From Acridotheres tristis (Eukaryota > Chordata > Aves > Passeriformes > Sturnidae): a DNA stretch of 64,000 nucleotides. Position 1 is the stretch's first letter, and each line of letters starts with the position of its first letter. The DNA is taken from NCBI GenBank assembly GCA_037013685.1, contig CM072886.1:87116922-87180921 (forward strand). The letters run 5' to 3'. Positions 51,903-64,000 of this stretch are shown piece by piece. A program made the position numbers and the translations under genes. Under the pieces are notes generated by a model that did no database searches, had not been told where the DNA came from, and was given only the letters and a program-made list of their open reading frames with translations.

Positions 51903-54900
51903 CGTCATTCCCATTTATATGTTCACACCTCTTCTTCATTAAACATCCCATTGATCATTGTTCATCTACATTAGGATGTCTGACTGATTTGGAGAAAATC
52001 CCCAGAACAACTCACAAGTTAGTCTAGAAATGTACTTACCTTTTAATTTACTTATTTTAAAGCTTTAAAGAGACTAATCAGTTCTGATGCCAGAGATACA
52101 GAGGAATGACACCTCAACAGAGATATAGGCCTTTACTTACTCACTTTTACTTACCTTTACCTATGTCCTGTCTCTGAAATGATAAATCAGGCAACAGAGA
52201 TACTTGTCCTCAATCCTCCATCCATCCTCTTCTAATGTGTAGTTTATGGACATTTTTCTGCTTATCAGTTGCTTCTATGAAAATCAGAAGTCCATATTTT
52301 TCTTTCTGGAGACTGATCAAAAGATCCTTGAATTCTCTTTTTGGAGTTATTTTTAAGGACTGGCCTCAACCTTGACACCTTCTTTTTTTGTAATATTCTG
52401 TTCTAAGAAATCAGTAGTTCATATTAGCAGCTTTTGTGTTTAAAATTTAAATTCCTTTTGAACTCTTTGATTCATTCCACTTATCCTAGTAATATATTAT
52501 TATTCAAATAAACAGTTTGCTCTAAAACCTTTCTAAACACCTATTCATTTTAAGATTTCTACAGTTCATCTTTTTTGGGGAAAAAAAGACATTGATATAC
52601 TAAAATCTCTGAACTCCATCTTAGTGAATTTCAATGCAAGTAACTGACAACTTTTGTGATGTTGTCTTATTATCCTAACGTCAGAGCTCAGTCCAGGTAG
52701 TCTTTTGCCCCTTCAGTTCAACAAGCCTAAAGGACAGTAAAGTCAACTCAATATTGATACAAGCATAATCCTTTGAATTCTTCTCTGGATTCCAGACCAG
52801 TGGAAAAATATTTTCCCATTAATTCTTCCTTGCCATTAGACAGAGAATCATCTGTTCTGTTGCATATCTTAGAGCTGCAGGGAATAAGATGAATCAGATT
52901 CAGACTATAATGTGCAGCCTGCATTCAGTTTGAAATGTAAATATTAAGAATTTAAATTAATTTCACTCAAGTGAGCTGTCTGTGGACAAGCACTTGGAAT
53001 GAAAATAACAGTTAGGATTTACAGTTAAACTGCGGCTCTTCAATCTGTGGAGACCACACAGATTACACAACAACATTGGTGCTAGCTAGGGGTCTGTCTC
53101 TGGCACTGGGGCAGGCAGGAGATTGTGTAGGCTTGATTATAAGAATTACAGATGTGGTAATTTGGTAGACTGAAAGATTATACAGATTCTGTACAGATTC
53201 TGCTGCTCAAAGTGAATGTGGTTTCTTGTCTCAAGGTTTCTTGTGTACCAAAAATGCCAAGGTGGAGGTGCTCAACAGTTTTTCGTAGCCATCCATCTTT
53301 AGTAGATGAGTTAAACCCAATCAATATTTATAAGTGCCACAGTTCCAATTGATCAATGAGGCAGAGAATACTACCAAGAGGAGTTCTCAAGAAAAAAATG
53401 CATATATGGAAGAATTATTTAAATCTTCCATCCTCATTGCAAGTAATGCTAAGGGATAAAATCCAAACAGCTACTAATTTGTCTGTTGCAAAACACAGCT
53501 ATGAATGGTGAGAGTGCTGACAAAAAGTGAACACACATACAGGCAAGTCTATGACAACGTTATGTTTATATATTTTATGCGTGATATGTGTAAACACTAG
53601 TACCAGTGCAATAAGGTTATTAAAGAAGACGTTAAAATATGTTCCCTTCCCCTCAGTGGAGAGCCTCACACTGAGGCCACTATTTTTCCAGTTGTTAGAA
53701 CAACAATTTTCTTGTACCAGAAAGCAGAGGAACAAAGTTTGTGATGCTGGTAAATAATTCGAAAAAGAGATAGCAAGAGTCTAAAATGTTCTAATACCCA
53801 GCCATGGAAAAAAAAAACAGTAGGAAATAGCGATTTTTTTTTCTGAGTTCTCAAACTTTGTTACCTGTGCTGCTTCTTTACATCTCCATTACAGATGTAT
53901 TCTGGTAGTATATCTTACATAGTAATTGGCAACATTTAAAAATTATGCTTTTTTAATAGCAGCTATCTAGAGTTTTGGTTTATGCACTCATTGCTTAAAG
54001 CATACTTTTCATCATATTTAGAATATTTAATTGAAACTACTATCTTTTACCAGTGAGAGAGTGTAAAATAAGCCTCAGGTTGAACTTTTCCAGACTGAAG
54101 ATGCCCCAAGTTCTTTTGCTTGTCCACACCGCTAATTGGGTAGGATATAGAGGATATGTAGATACATCATCTAGAAACGGGTGGCACACTAAATTCTCCC
54201 TGACAGAGCTACCTGGTTGACCAACAACCTCACAGGTTAATGTACAAGACTGTTCACATGGTTGCACAGTACAAATGCTACGTGCCATCAGTTTAGTAGG
54301 TGTTATTTTATAACGTATAAAACCCCTTTACTCTCAGGGTGCTGGGAACTCATCACAATGTTGGCACCTATCTAATCCACACTGAACTATTTACACTGAA
54401 GTGATGGCTGCACTGATCATCAGTGGTTGGGAAGGAGAACTGGCAGCTACTTAAACAACACTTGGATGCTGAAAGAGACTGAAAAGGTCAAGCAGGAGTA
54501 TTCAAAATTGTGAAGAATAAAGCAGAAGATGCTGAAGTATGATCATGTTATATCTACAAAAATGTGATTTTTGTGCTTAAGTCAATACAGCCATATGCAT
54601 GCCCACCATATCTGGTTCATCACAGCTATTAACTAGACCCCATTTTATCCAGCTTTTTTCACCCACAACTGCATTTCATCAAGGAAAGAGGGATAGGGGC
54701 TTAAACAAACTAAAAAGCAAGCAAACAAAGAAACCTAACACTTGCTAGTCTGTTTACAAAATAAATTCTCAATAATTAGTCTGGAAGAGATAATTTCCAT
54801 CAAATGCAATTTGGTAAAAAGATATGAATAGTTAAGATTACAATAAAATTTTTTACTTCCAGACAAATTACATTTTGTTTGAGATACAACTTATATATTA

Positions 54901-57359
54901 CTTCCTATCTTTATGTTCCCGTGAGAAAAATGAGAGAAAATCATTTCAGGTTGGTCCAAAATTGATTTTTTCCACAATTTTTCAGGTCAGCTAATGAAGT
55001 GAAAAATCAATTCTTCACACAGCTTTAACTCAAGCCCTTCTTGAATATAGAATTATTACTTTCCTCATGAGCATTTTCCATGGCATTCCTCACCACATAA
55101 ATTAATTTATCTTAATTTGGCATAGATTAATTAATTTATCTTCACAATACTTTTGCAAAGAACTGGGACTGCTATTTTGATTTCACACAAGAGAAGTTGA
55201 GGTATAGTTACATTAGAGAGCAAAAATTGCTCTTTTGGATGCTCCCCACAACTGCAATCTAATTTAGCAGAGTAGTTAGCCGTTGCATAAAATCCAGAGC
55301 TCAGAGCACAGACTATCTAAATGGTCAAAGCACATTTCTCACAGGCATCAGCTTCCTCTATGCTTCCACAGTTCTTTTGTGAACTGGATTACAGGGTTTG
55401 ATACTGGACATCAGAGACTGGAATCCAGTTAGCTGTTAGCTATGAGAAATTTACTTTAAAGTAATCACCCAGGAACTGGTTCAGAAGCACAATGGGGTTA
55501 GAAATATTTAGGAAGGACAATAAGAAAATAAAAGAGTATATAACCCTTGTAACAATAAAATACTCATAGAGTTGGATTCTGATGGTCCAATAGAAGTGGG
55601 AATACAATACTTGACTACAACACTCTGCTACAAGCCATCATTGCTGCCAGAAAGAAAAGACAACACAATGAGCAATATAGGATAAAAACATGCATTTCTA
55701 AATTATGTACACTACAGTGATGATGATGATGATGAATGTTTGAAGATGTTTCTACACCCAGATACAACCACGACATTCCATTGAAAGGGACTGCAGGTTC
55801 AATGACATGCCAAAATTTGCCTATATTGTTTATCCCTATTCATATTTTTAAATAATGCTTTGATATTTTGCTAGAGATTCATGGCAACAACTCACTTAAA
55901 ATAATGTAGGAAAAAAAAAATCCTGTGTTTTAGTATGACACCATTACAGTGAAATCAAACTTTGTGATTTGTCTGTCTCAACATTTTCCTTCAGTCTCAT
56001 TACTGCAAAAGCAAAGTGATTTTCATTCTGAGATGTGATTAAATTCCCATTCATGTGCTGATTGAAGTGTAGAATCTTTTATTGGGAAAAAATATAGACT
56101 TCAGAGTTGGCAGTGGAGTGCTACAGTACTACACTCTGTGAGACCATTAAATTTAATCCTTCCTTCAGACTCACTCCAAGGGTGATTTCAATTAAATTTG
56201 TTCAAAATTTATCAGTTTCCTGCATGTATGCATAAATGATTCAAAGGCACTTACACATTCACTGAACAAAATGTATTGAAGGGTACATATTATTGTTATA
56301 ACTTCTCACTGTACTTTTTTTCATAAAATTTACCTGAGAGGAGCTTCTATTACACAAAACTCCAGTCCTCTGCATTAAATGCTCTTACTGTTCATTTGGA
56401 AACAAAATTTATTTTTCAATGCAAATCTGAAGTGTTCCTTAGGCAACAAAACCTCCTTTTTCTTTGTCATGATGGTACAGCTATTTCCTAGAGGGAAAAT
56501 GATGACATTTATTTTACAAATGTCTTGAAAAGTTGTTTTCTGTCTGTTGCTATGAAATATGACATTGTTGATTCTGACATAGTTTGCAGAAGACATGATC
56601 GAGTTCGTGCATGCAATTCAACATAGTTTCTTTATTTTCCCTATTAACATTATGGGACGCACACTTTTGCACTTAAAAAATACATCAGTGGTGAGAAGAC
56701 AAACAATTAAATCTGCACAAGCATCTCAGATATAACATTGGATAAGAGGGCAAGCACTTAGTTCACAATAAATGTGTTTGCTCTTATCTATCTACAAGAA
56801 CCTATTAGACATCTTAGTGCCCTGAAGAATTTATCTGCAGGAACCCATTGGTAGGGCCTTTGTTTCTAAACTTGTATCTGTACGTGAAAATAATGCTTGT
56901 ATAACTTACCTTTATGCCAGCCTGGGGATGACAGCTTCACGCATTTCATACGTACAAAACTTTGAAAGTCCATGCTAGATCTACCTGTGGCTTGGTTGCT
57001 TCTGACATTTTCCCAATGGAGAAAGGAGAAGGAAACTAAATTGTCATTGTGAGTCTGAGTGAAAGTAATGTAAGTTTTAGCAGGAAGGAGAAAAAGAGCA
57101 GCTGATAGAAAATATATATTTCTTCCAAAATATATTTGAACACATTTGGATGTAGCCAAAGGCTGAATTGTTAGCAAGCTATAAGGTTTAAGCATTACAT
57201 TTTACTCATCATGGACTAGATTCTGCTACTTCCTCCTATAAGATAGCCCTGACTCAATGGCTAACCAACCCATTTCAATAAGACTGCTTATTAAATAAAC
57301 TATCATTCTGACTGAGTAGGAGTGGCAGACAAGGCAAGCACAGCAAGCATTTTGTTTTA
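51903..57359. other. AT-rich noncoding DNA, no gene seen
   Basis: Small tandem duplications are present: a TTACTTA-type array at about 52131-52163, ACAGATTCTGT doubled at 53182-53203, an AATTAATTTATCTT word repeated at about 55100 and 55128, and (TGA)n at 55718-55735. The block 54060-54360 has four CpGs and an 82-codon minus frame without known domains. No gene is supported. Confidence 0.62.
55718..55735. repeat. (TGA)n trinucleotide repeat, 6 units
   Basis: A pure TGATGATGATGATGATGA tract. Confidence 0.9.
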
Positions 57360-57560
57360 ATTACCTGCTATAATTCAATCTTTTTATGCTTTTGTTCTGA
57401 TTTCTTTCCTTGATTATCAACTCTGGGAGAACACAGAGCCTTTCTTAAGTTATGCTTTATAGCTTTCTTTCAAATGACCTTAACCTGCATTTTAAAGATG
57501 ACATCAGATGTCATCTTCTGCTTCATCACAAATGTATGAGCCATAAACCGCTATGCATAA
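57360..57560. promoter_or_regulatory. Candidate regulatory block containing a perfect palindrome
   Basis: Within 200 bp of fairly even composition lies a perfect inverted repeat at 57495-57517: arms AAGATGACATC and GATGTCATCTT around a single A. It presents two TGACA half-sites facing each other, as in dimer-binding sites of TALE or bZIP-type factors. CAAATGACCTTAACCTG just upstream resembles a nuclear-receptor half-site. Function is inference. Confidence 0.25.
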
Positions 57561-60500
57561 TCTGACTAGCTAAGCCTGACTTCATGGGTACACCTTCTCT
57601 ACTCCCTCCACCAGGGAGCAGGGCAGGATAGTGGCTTCAGAGGCTTAAGTGGCTCCTCTCTAATGCTGCCAGGACATCCACAGAAAATTAGCCTGCATTC
57701 ATCTATCAAGCTACCCAGAAAGTTACAGTTACTCAAAAGCACCTGAAAAAGTAGCCTTGATAGAAGCCATAAAACGCAAGGTAGCATATACCTAAGTTAA
57801 GATGTAAAAATTGCCACTGTGCCCTGCTGTCTAGAAACTAGATCTTCTACACTACTCAATTCAATGCATAATTTTACTTATGCTGTAATTCCTGCAGAAG
57901 ACTAATGATGTTAGTACTCTGGCTTTTAGTCTACAGTGGATACAGCTACAGTTGTTTATTTTCGTTAATTTGGTCTTGGCTGGCATTATTGAAAAAACAT
58001 AGCTATACATAATTTGTTTGCACAATGACTAGCACCAGAGAGTATTGGCCCATGACTTGAGCTTCTAAGAATTACAGTAATGAAGATGATTCCCAAAGGA
58101 AGGCATGCTTGGCAACTTTCAGATATAAGACAATAAATTTTTCTACCTTCTTTGGAGATAAAAACCATAGGGAAAATGGGTGGTGCAACTGTTGCACAAT
58201 TTTTATATATAGCTGAGAAGTTTCCTGGACTAAGTCCAGAGAAATTTTTCATGGCCCAACCATTACTTATATAAAATAAGCTAGTGCATTGAATAATTGC
58301 ATGCTTTTTGGTGTTCAACTAAATCACATCCTAAACTATCTGAAAATTGAACCTCATGATTCTTTTTGCCTTTGTACTTTTAATAGTTTGGATTAAAAGG
58401 GCCTTTAAAATTTTTAACCTGTATTTTTTTCAACTAGACACTTAAAATTAGGTATCTGAGGCAGATATTCATTTGTTCATTTAGACGCTTAATTTTATTT
58501 ATTATGGTCCTATTTTCACAATTTAGGAAAAAATAATTTGATAAAACCCAAAACACTAGAAAAAATTATTTAAATTAAAATTATGATGAAGTTTTGTTTG
58601 TATAAATTGTGAAAATCCTGGCATCTTAACTTTTCAATAAAATAAATTAATAAGTGAACATTAACATTAGCAAGTAGTTTATATTTTACAGGCAGAACAA
58701 ACAATTTCCAAGGTCTGTTGGGCAAGCATTTGTCATTAATATTTGAAACAAAATTCTAGTTATTTTTAACTTACAAATTTGAAAGAAATTGAGTATTTAA
58801 ACTTCTAAGAAGCAGAATTTTGTTTTCAGGTCATATTTGCAAAATGCATGAGGTTTAAAGCCCCACAGTGTATTAACAGCTGAGAGGTGCTTTGTGTTGT
58901 CACAAGTTGTAAAACTTATATGAGAGCCCTGCGTTAACTCTCTTGTGCTTCTGTGCACTGAAGCTAAACAAATTAGGAATTTCACAAGGTAGATTAGTAG
59001 AGCCCTTAATACCTTAGTATATAAATGCTAAGACTGGAACTCTTAAATAAGCTAAGCCAAAGGAAAATTAAATCTTTAAGAGAAAACCAGTTTTGTCTGC
59101 AATCCCACAGACAACACCCCTTGCAATTTCAATAAGTTAATTTATTTTTTTTTTTTTCTGGTAAGTGAGGAAAGTAATTTGAATGCTTTAGCAAGAAAGT
59201 AGTTTAAGGCTATCAATCCAGGATAAAAAGTGAAGAGAAAGAAACCCAACCTGACCCATTCTATCCTGATGCATTTATATGGTTCCTTAAATGTACCTGG
59301 GTCTCCATACAGCATCAAGAACAAGTCCTGGCTTCAAAAAGTTCACAGCTAATGATACAAGTTTGCATATCCCTTTACTATTGGACATTCTGAAACACAT
59401 CCTGCCATGACATAACACAACTCCATCTGTATCACTCCTCCTTTGTCACAGCCCACTTTAAAGAGCTATAAAGAGCCATATTTTAAGGCTGGTTTAATGT
59501 ATAATGAACTTGCATAGTTTGCTATAATGTGGTTACACAAAAGGCATTAAATATCCAGCTTGAAATGAACATAATGTGCTGAAGTACTGAAAACACACCA
59601 ATGATAATTCTCAGTTATATTTTACACATAATTTTTCTTTCATTATCACATAATTTGGTTAAAATTTTAAAAAGTGAACTTGAGAAAAAGAGAGCTTATT
59701 CTAGTCAGTGCTTTACTCTTTACCAAAGCCTGTACTGTAAAACCTGTCATAAGTGGCACTGAAAAACTTTCAAATGTAAGCAATGATACTACTTTCTTTA
59801 ACTAGCTTTTCTTTTTTCCCCAAGGGAAAAAAAGAAATTTTGATTCAATGAAACTTACTGAAATTCCTTTAAATTTAATTTTCTTACTTCATTTACTTGT
59901 TTTCTAATACCTAAATGTCATAATTTTTTCTTCAAGAGAGGAAAAGCATGTAACCTCACTTTTAAGTTGCCTCCATCTTAAGGGCTTGCCTCTTCGGAAG
60001 GGCTCTTGACACACAACAGACGTTCATACTGCCACTTTCTCTTGAAAACCATGGGATGCTTAAGAGAACCTTTATTTCATGCAGCCTCACAAAATAATTG
60101 CAGCAAAGATGAATGCAATAAACAGTGCTTGGTCAGACACCAGAACACAGACCTTAAGTGTCTAGTCAGAGAAAAGTGTGTGACAAGAAATTAAATATCT
60201 CTATTAATATACTAATTTTCCTTTTGTAAAGAAAAATAATTCTCAGTCAACAAAGTAACTTTAAACCACTTATCTTTATCCCAGTCTTCGTAACATCATT
60301 TAAATAAGAACTTAGTTAAATATGGAATTTGCTGTTATATCAGAAATTATTAGGTATCTAGGGAAACTGGGAGATAGTAAAAAACAGGATAAAAGCTATA
60401 AGGCAGATAGCAGTAAATTTTACTGACAGGGAAATTATTGGATCAGATGGTGACAAACCTAAGTCTAGCCTTCTGATTGAGCTGCTTGGATGTTCTATAA

Positions 60501-63500
60501 GAGATTTTGGTAAAAACAATGTTTTTTTCCAGAAGCAGCTGGTGATACAAATTGAGAAAACATGATCTACACAGAGGATGATGATCTGTCTGTAAGCAGG
60601 ACACTCGCATTGCTTTGTTCCTCTGCCTAGCAAATGCAGAAGATTGAAGAGTAAGGCGAAAAGGATGAAATTCAAATATTCATTGAACATGAATCTCACC
60701 CTTAGGGCCTAATAGGAATATGTGCTACAGAAAAAGGACCCATCAAGCTTTAATCAAATGAGGAAGAAGACCAGTGGTTGTTTACCCATGACAACACAAA
60801 CCTGATCTACTGTAAGGGGAAATAAAAAGGAATAAAAAGCAGATGTATTCTCAGATGAGTAGACATTGATGTCTTTGTACAAAGCACTACGAAGAACTTA
60901 TCTGAAAGGTTGGTATTTATTAATGCCATGCACATTCAGGAGAGCTGAATTCAAGCCAGAACTCAGAATGCACAACAATGAGGAGAATCGAGCCTATATT
61001 GTAGCAGGAAACCAAGTGAACTGGGGTCATTGTCCTAGGAAAAGAACGGATGAACACATGAGGAAGTAGCTCAGGGGCCCCTATCAATTAAGATAAATTT
61101 AGGCAGGGAAGGACTGGCTGAAGAAAAAATAAAAGTCATCAAAGATAATACTCATGAAAAGTTATGGGCTGAAATTATTAGATGGTCCTTTGTGGCCATA
61201 GAATTGATGTTCTCAAAAAGTCTTCCTATGGTAGAGAAGGCAAACAAATCCTGGCCAGCTATAAAACCTTCAGACTGTAACTGCTGACACTGCCATTTTC
61301 ACCATGTTAGAAGGAAGCTTTCTCCTTTCCACTGTGATGTTAATGATTGAAATGCGGTGTTTTTTAATTTGTATGAGAAAGGCCATGAAAATTACCTGTA
61401 TGAAAAATTAATGTTCTCCTTTTGTAAAATGGCTTCTAATACAGAGATTTCCCGTGAGAAAGTCCAGCTCTATGACTGTATATGTCATGGGGAACTTTCG
61501 GCCAAAGTTCTGGAAGCATGTCACTACTCATAAGTGAATCAACAAGAAATTCAATCCTCATTGTAAAGAAATTAGATGTATTTTTTCTTGTCTCATCTAA
61601 ACCTCCTTTAACAATAGGTCTCAGAAATTTTATGTACCTTCATATTTGAGAGGGCTAGGATTTTTATGACACTGATGGATTTCAAATGTAGAGATTTCGA
61701 GCATCCAGTTTTCAGTTCTGCAGAAGCACAGAGTTTTATAAAGAACTATATAGTTTTCAATTACCTTTGGCACACAAAAAGCAACAACAGCAACTCTTTA
61801 AAAAAAAAAGAAAAAAAGAAAGGTTACTGAAATTCATATGAAGTCTCAAGGGTTTCTTTACAAGAACAATTTTAGAACATGGTAGAACATAGGAGGCCAA
61901 AAATCAGACATATGTTAAATTCAGAATTTTTTCAGTCTCGCAGATGATCAGTGAGAGTTGAGAAATCTTCATACTCTATTGAAGATGGATCTGACATTAT
62001 TGTGTTAGTGGTCATGTCAAACATAGGCCTCTCTGGTTTTTTTGCCCTGTCAATTCATGCACAGGAGCCAGACAATTTAACTACTCAGGGGACAAGCTTG
62101 GCAGATGAAGAACCCAGATGCCAGCTTCTAGATTTTACTTTTCCAGCAGTGGTATCTGAATCTCATTGGCCTTTGACTGATTTTTATTTCAGACTTTTTC
62201 AGGTTAGTCTGTAACAGGATTACCTTTCCCTTTGGAACAAATTGTTACAAAGACAACAATTTCTAAGTATGAATATTTTATATGAGTTTTAAATATGATT
62301 AGTGTTATGCAACTTTTGTAGCTAGTGCTTGTTTCATAAGATGGGAATCATGGCATACAAACTAGATATGATAAAATACAATTATTAAAAGAATAGAAAA
62401 TTACCGGTCAGGTGGAAATAAGATGTTTGATGCCTATCTAATGCCTATCCAATATAATCTATTGATTTTGGTGTTTGCACATAAGATTTGAGGTTAAAAA
62501 CTGCCCAAATCCAAATATATTCCTGAATTGGTGAGCTTTCTTTCCACAAATCCATCCTTGATCTGCTCTCTGCCTTATGTAAGTCAACATGTTTTGTGCT
62601 TCTAATATTGTTTCACTCACATAGCCTCCATCTTGATGTAGTATTTCTGCAAGATGAAAACAAATTCTTCCAGCTCTTCACTTCATGAATGAAGCTTTTA
62701 TTACTATTTGACTCAACAAGAGTAAAAAAGAGATTTGAAGACGAGGCCAGAACACAGACTGCATGAAATTCCCAAGTAAGGCTAAATATGTCTTGGACTC
62801 AGTTTCTTGGACAGCCCATTGGTCGCCCTGAGGCTGAATGTTGCAAGTGAGCCCAAAGAGGAGTCTGAATCATTGCTGGCATGGCCTGAGTTATAAAGAG
62901 TGATAGGAGCAGGTAACTGTGTGCCTTGCACTATGCTTGTGCTGCCTAAAATGTGCTGAGAGAGGAGTATACAAAATGTCCAGCCTTTGACCAATGGTAT
63001 GGCTACACCCAACTGTGCTTTATTAAGGAGGGCCTGGAATGCTTTTACCTGCTTCGAGCTACAAGCATAGAGTTGGTTTTGTGGTTTGATTTGGTTTTTT
63101 TACAAGGTAAATGCTCTACTGTATCTGAAGCCAGGGTAAATATACATGTATTTGTCTACCATACGAAGGTGGTATTCTAGAGCTTTGTTTTTGTTTGACT
63201 AGTATTTATTTGAATTCTTGCCTAAAAACGTGTTACTATCTCCACTTATAATTACACTTTTAGAAGTCAAACATCTTTTTTACTTTCTACATTAAGATAC
63301 TCTGAGGTATATGATTAATAGAAAAAGAAATTCTCTACCTCTTCAGACACACGAAACAGACCTTGGCACTTGACATCCCTCAGTTACAACAGCAAGACTG
63401 GCACTGCACTTCTTTTTCCCTACACATATGGCAATCATGTCATATAGACTTTAAAAATTCTTCTCCAGTGCATTTGGATATAAATATACATTAATAATCC

Positions 63501-64000
63501 TTTCTTCCTTTCTGAATTATGTGTATCTTTAAAAATATTTGTTTTTATTAAAAGGTAATCTTCTAAATCACATGATATTTACTTAGGCTCATGCTTTCAT
63601 CATAACCTAATCTGTCATATTTCAGCTGGATTTGCTTTTCATTCAGACTTCTCAATTGTCTTAGCAGCATTTAGAGATAAAATCACACATAATTTACAAT
63701 ATTTTTCATGCTAAATTGTACACTTTAAATATTTGTGCCATTATCACATATTCATTCTATGCAATTGCCATATTATAAAATTATAAAACCATATAAAATT
63801 GCTATGTCCAAGTGTCAGATGAACAGTTATTTTTTTAAATGAAGGAGAATGCAATTGTTTTCCTATTAATTTTCTTGATTTAAACCTACCACTGTGTCTT
63901 TTCAAATATAGTGAGAAGTAATACAGTGAGCAGCTCTACCAGCCCAACAACTCCAGGTCACTCTATTGCAGTTGGGAATATTGTTTTAACTCTCCATAAT
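57561..64000. other. AT-rich noncoding DNA, no gene seen
   Basis: Homopolymer tracts lie at 59145-59157 (T) and 61800-61822 (A-rich), and a 12-bp unit ATGCCTATCTA/C is doubled near 62430-62453. Frames at 57986-58318 and 60358-60699 (both minus, 110-113 codons) show hydrophobic stretches but no recognised family. No transposon hallmark or RNA gene was seen. Confidence 0.62.

Noticed and set aside
59145..59157. T-run as the reverse-strand poly(A) tail of a processed pseudogene
   Set aside because: No recognisable coding remnant adjoins it on the appropriate side.
60006..60194. Cysteine-rich small frame resembling a secreted peptide
   Set aside because: No signal peptide at the start, no conserved cysteine spacing that I know, and only 62 codons.
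60358..60699. 113-codon minus frame with hydrophobic segments at both ends as a membrane protein
   Set aside because: Hydrophobic runs follow from T-rich DNA; no recognised family and no supporting signals.
1..64000. Search for tRNA, rRNA, snRNA or known microRNA genes
   Set aside because: No cloverleaf A/B-box pairs, rRNA words, U6-like starts or familiar microRNA seeds with hairpins were noticed; a covariance-model scan would be decisive.

Overview
The window looks like ordinary nuclear DNA from a bird. It is AT-rich, has almost no SINEs, and its recognisable interspersed repeats are fragments of CR1 LINEs plus two solo LTRs of an avian ERVL-type retrovirus family. I recall that LTR family mainly from neoavian (non-galliform) birds; this is from memory, not a search. 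I could not identify any protein-coding gene, tRNA, rRNA, CRISPR array, bacterial operon or complete virus. The longest open frames (163, 147 and 124 codons) are near what AT-rich noncoding DNA of this size gives by chance, and I recognise none of them.

Layout. 1-6.4 kb: unannotated AT-rich DNA, with a short CpG-bearing block near 6.0 kb. 6.4-6.9 kb: the 3' end of a CR1, minus strand. 8.1-8.76 kb and 12.28-12.64 kb: two mixed-composition blocks that look like conserved regulatory elements. 14.36-15.34 kb: a long, old CR1 fragment, minus strand. 15.3-42 kb: mostly featureless, with candidate regulatory blocks near 17.5 and 23.2 kb, a CT microsatellite at 23.44 kb, two candidate exon-like segments (32.8 and 40.7 kb) and an unassigned 163-codon frame at 35.65 kb. 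41.9-43.3 kb: a full-length solo LTR carrying an expanded CATT microsatellite, followed by a CR1 reverse-transcriptase fragment on the plus strand. 48.2-48.8 kb: another regulatory-looking block. 50.36 kb: a CR1 3' tail. 51.36-51.9 kb: a second solo LTR of the same family, truncated at its U3 end. 52-64 kb: AT-rich DNA with a perfect 11-bp-arm palindrome at 57.5 kb.

Interpretation. This is probably an intergenic gene desert or the inside of a very long intron. Recognised transposons cover only about 5 percent. The blocks with more CpG and more even composition are the best candidates for function, but conservation cannot be judged from one sequence. I found no evidence of an undescribed multi-gene system. 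The better-supported observations concern repeat history: LTR orientation, growth of a microsatellite inside one LTR, and a small duplication inside the other.
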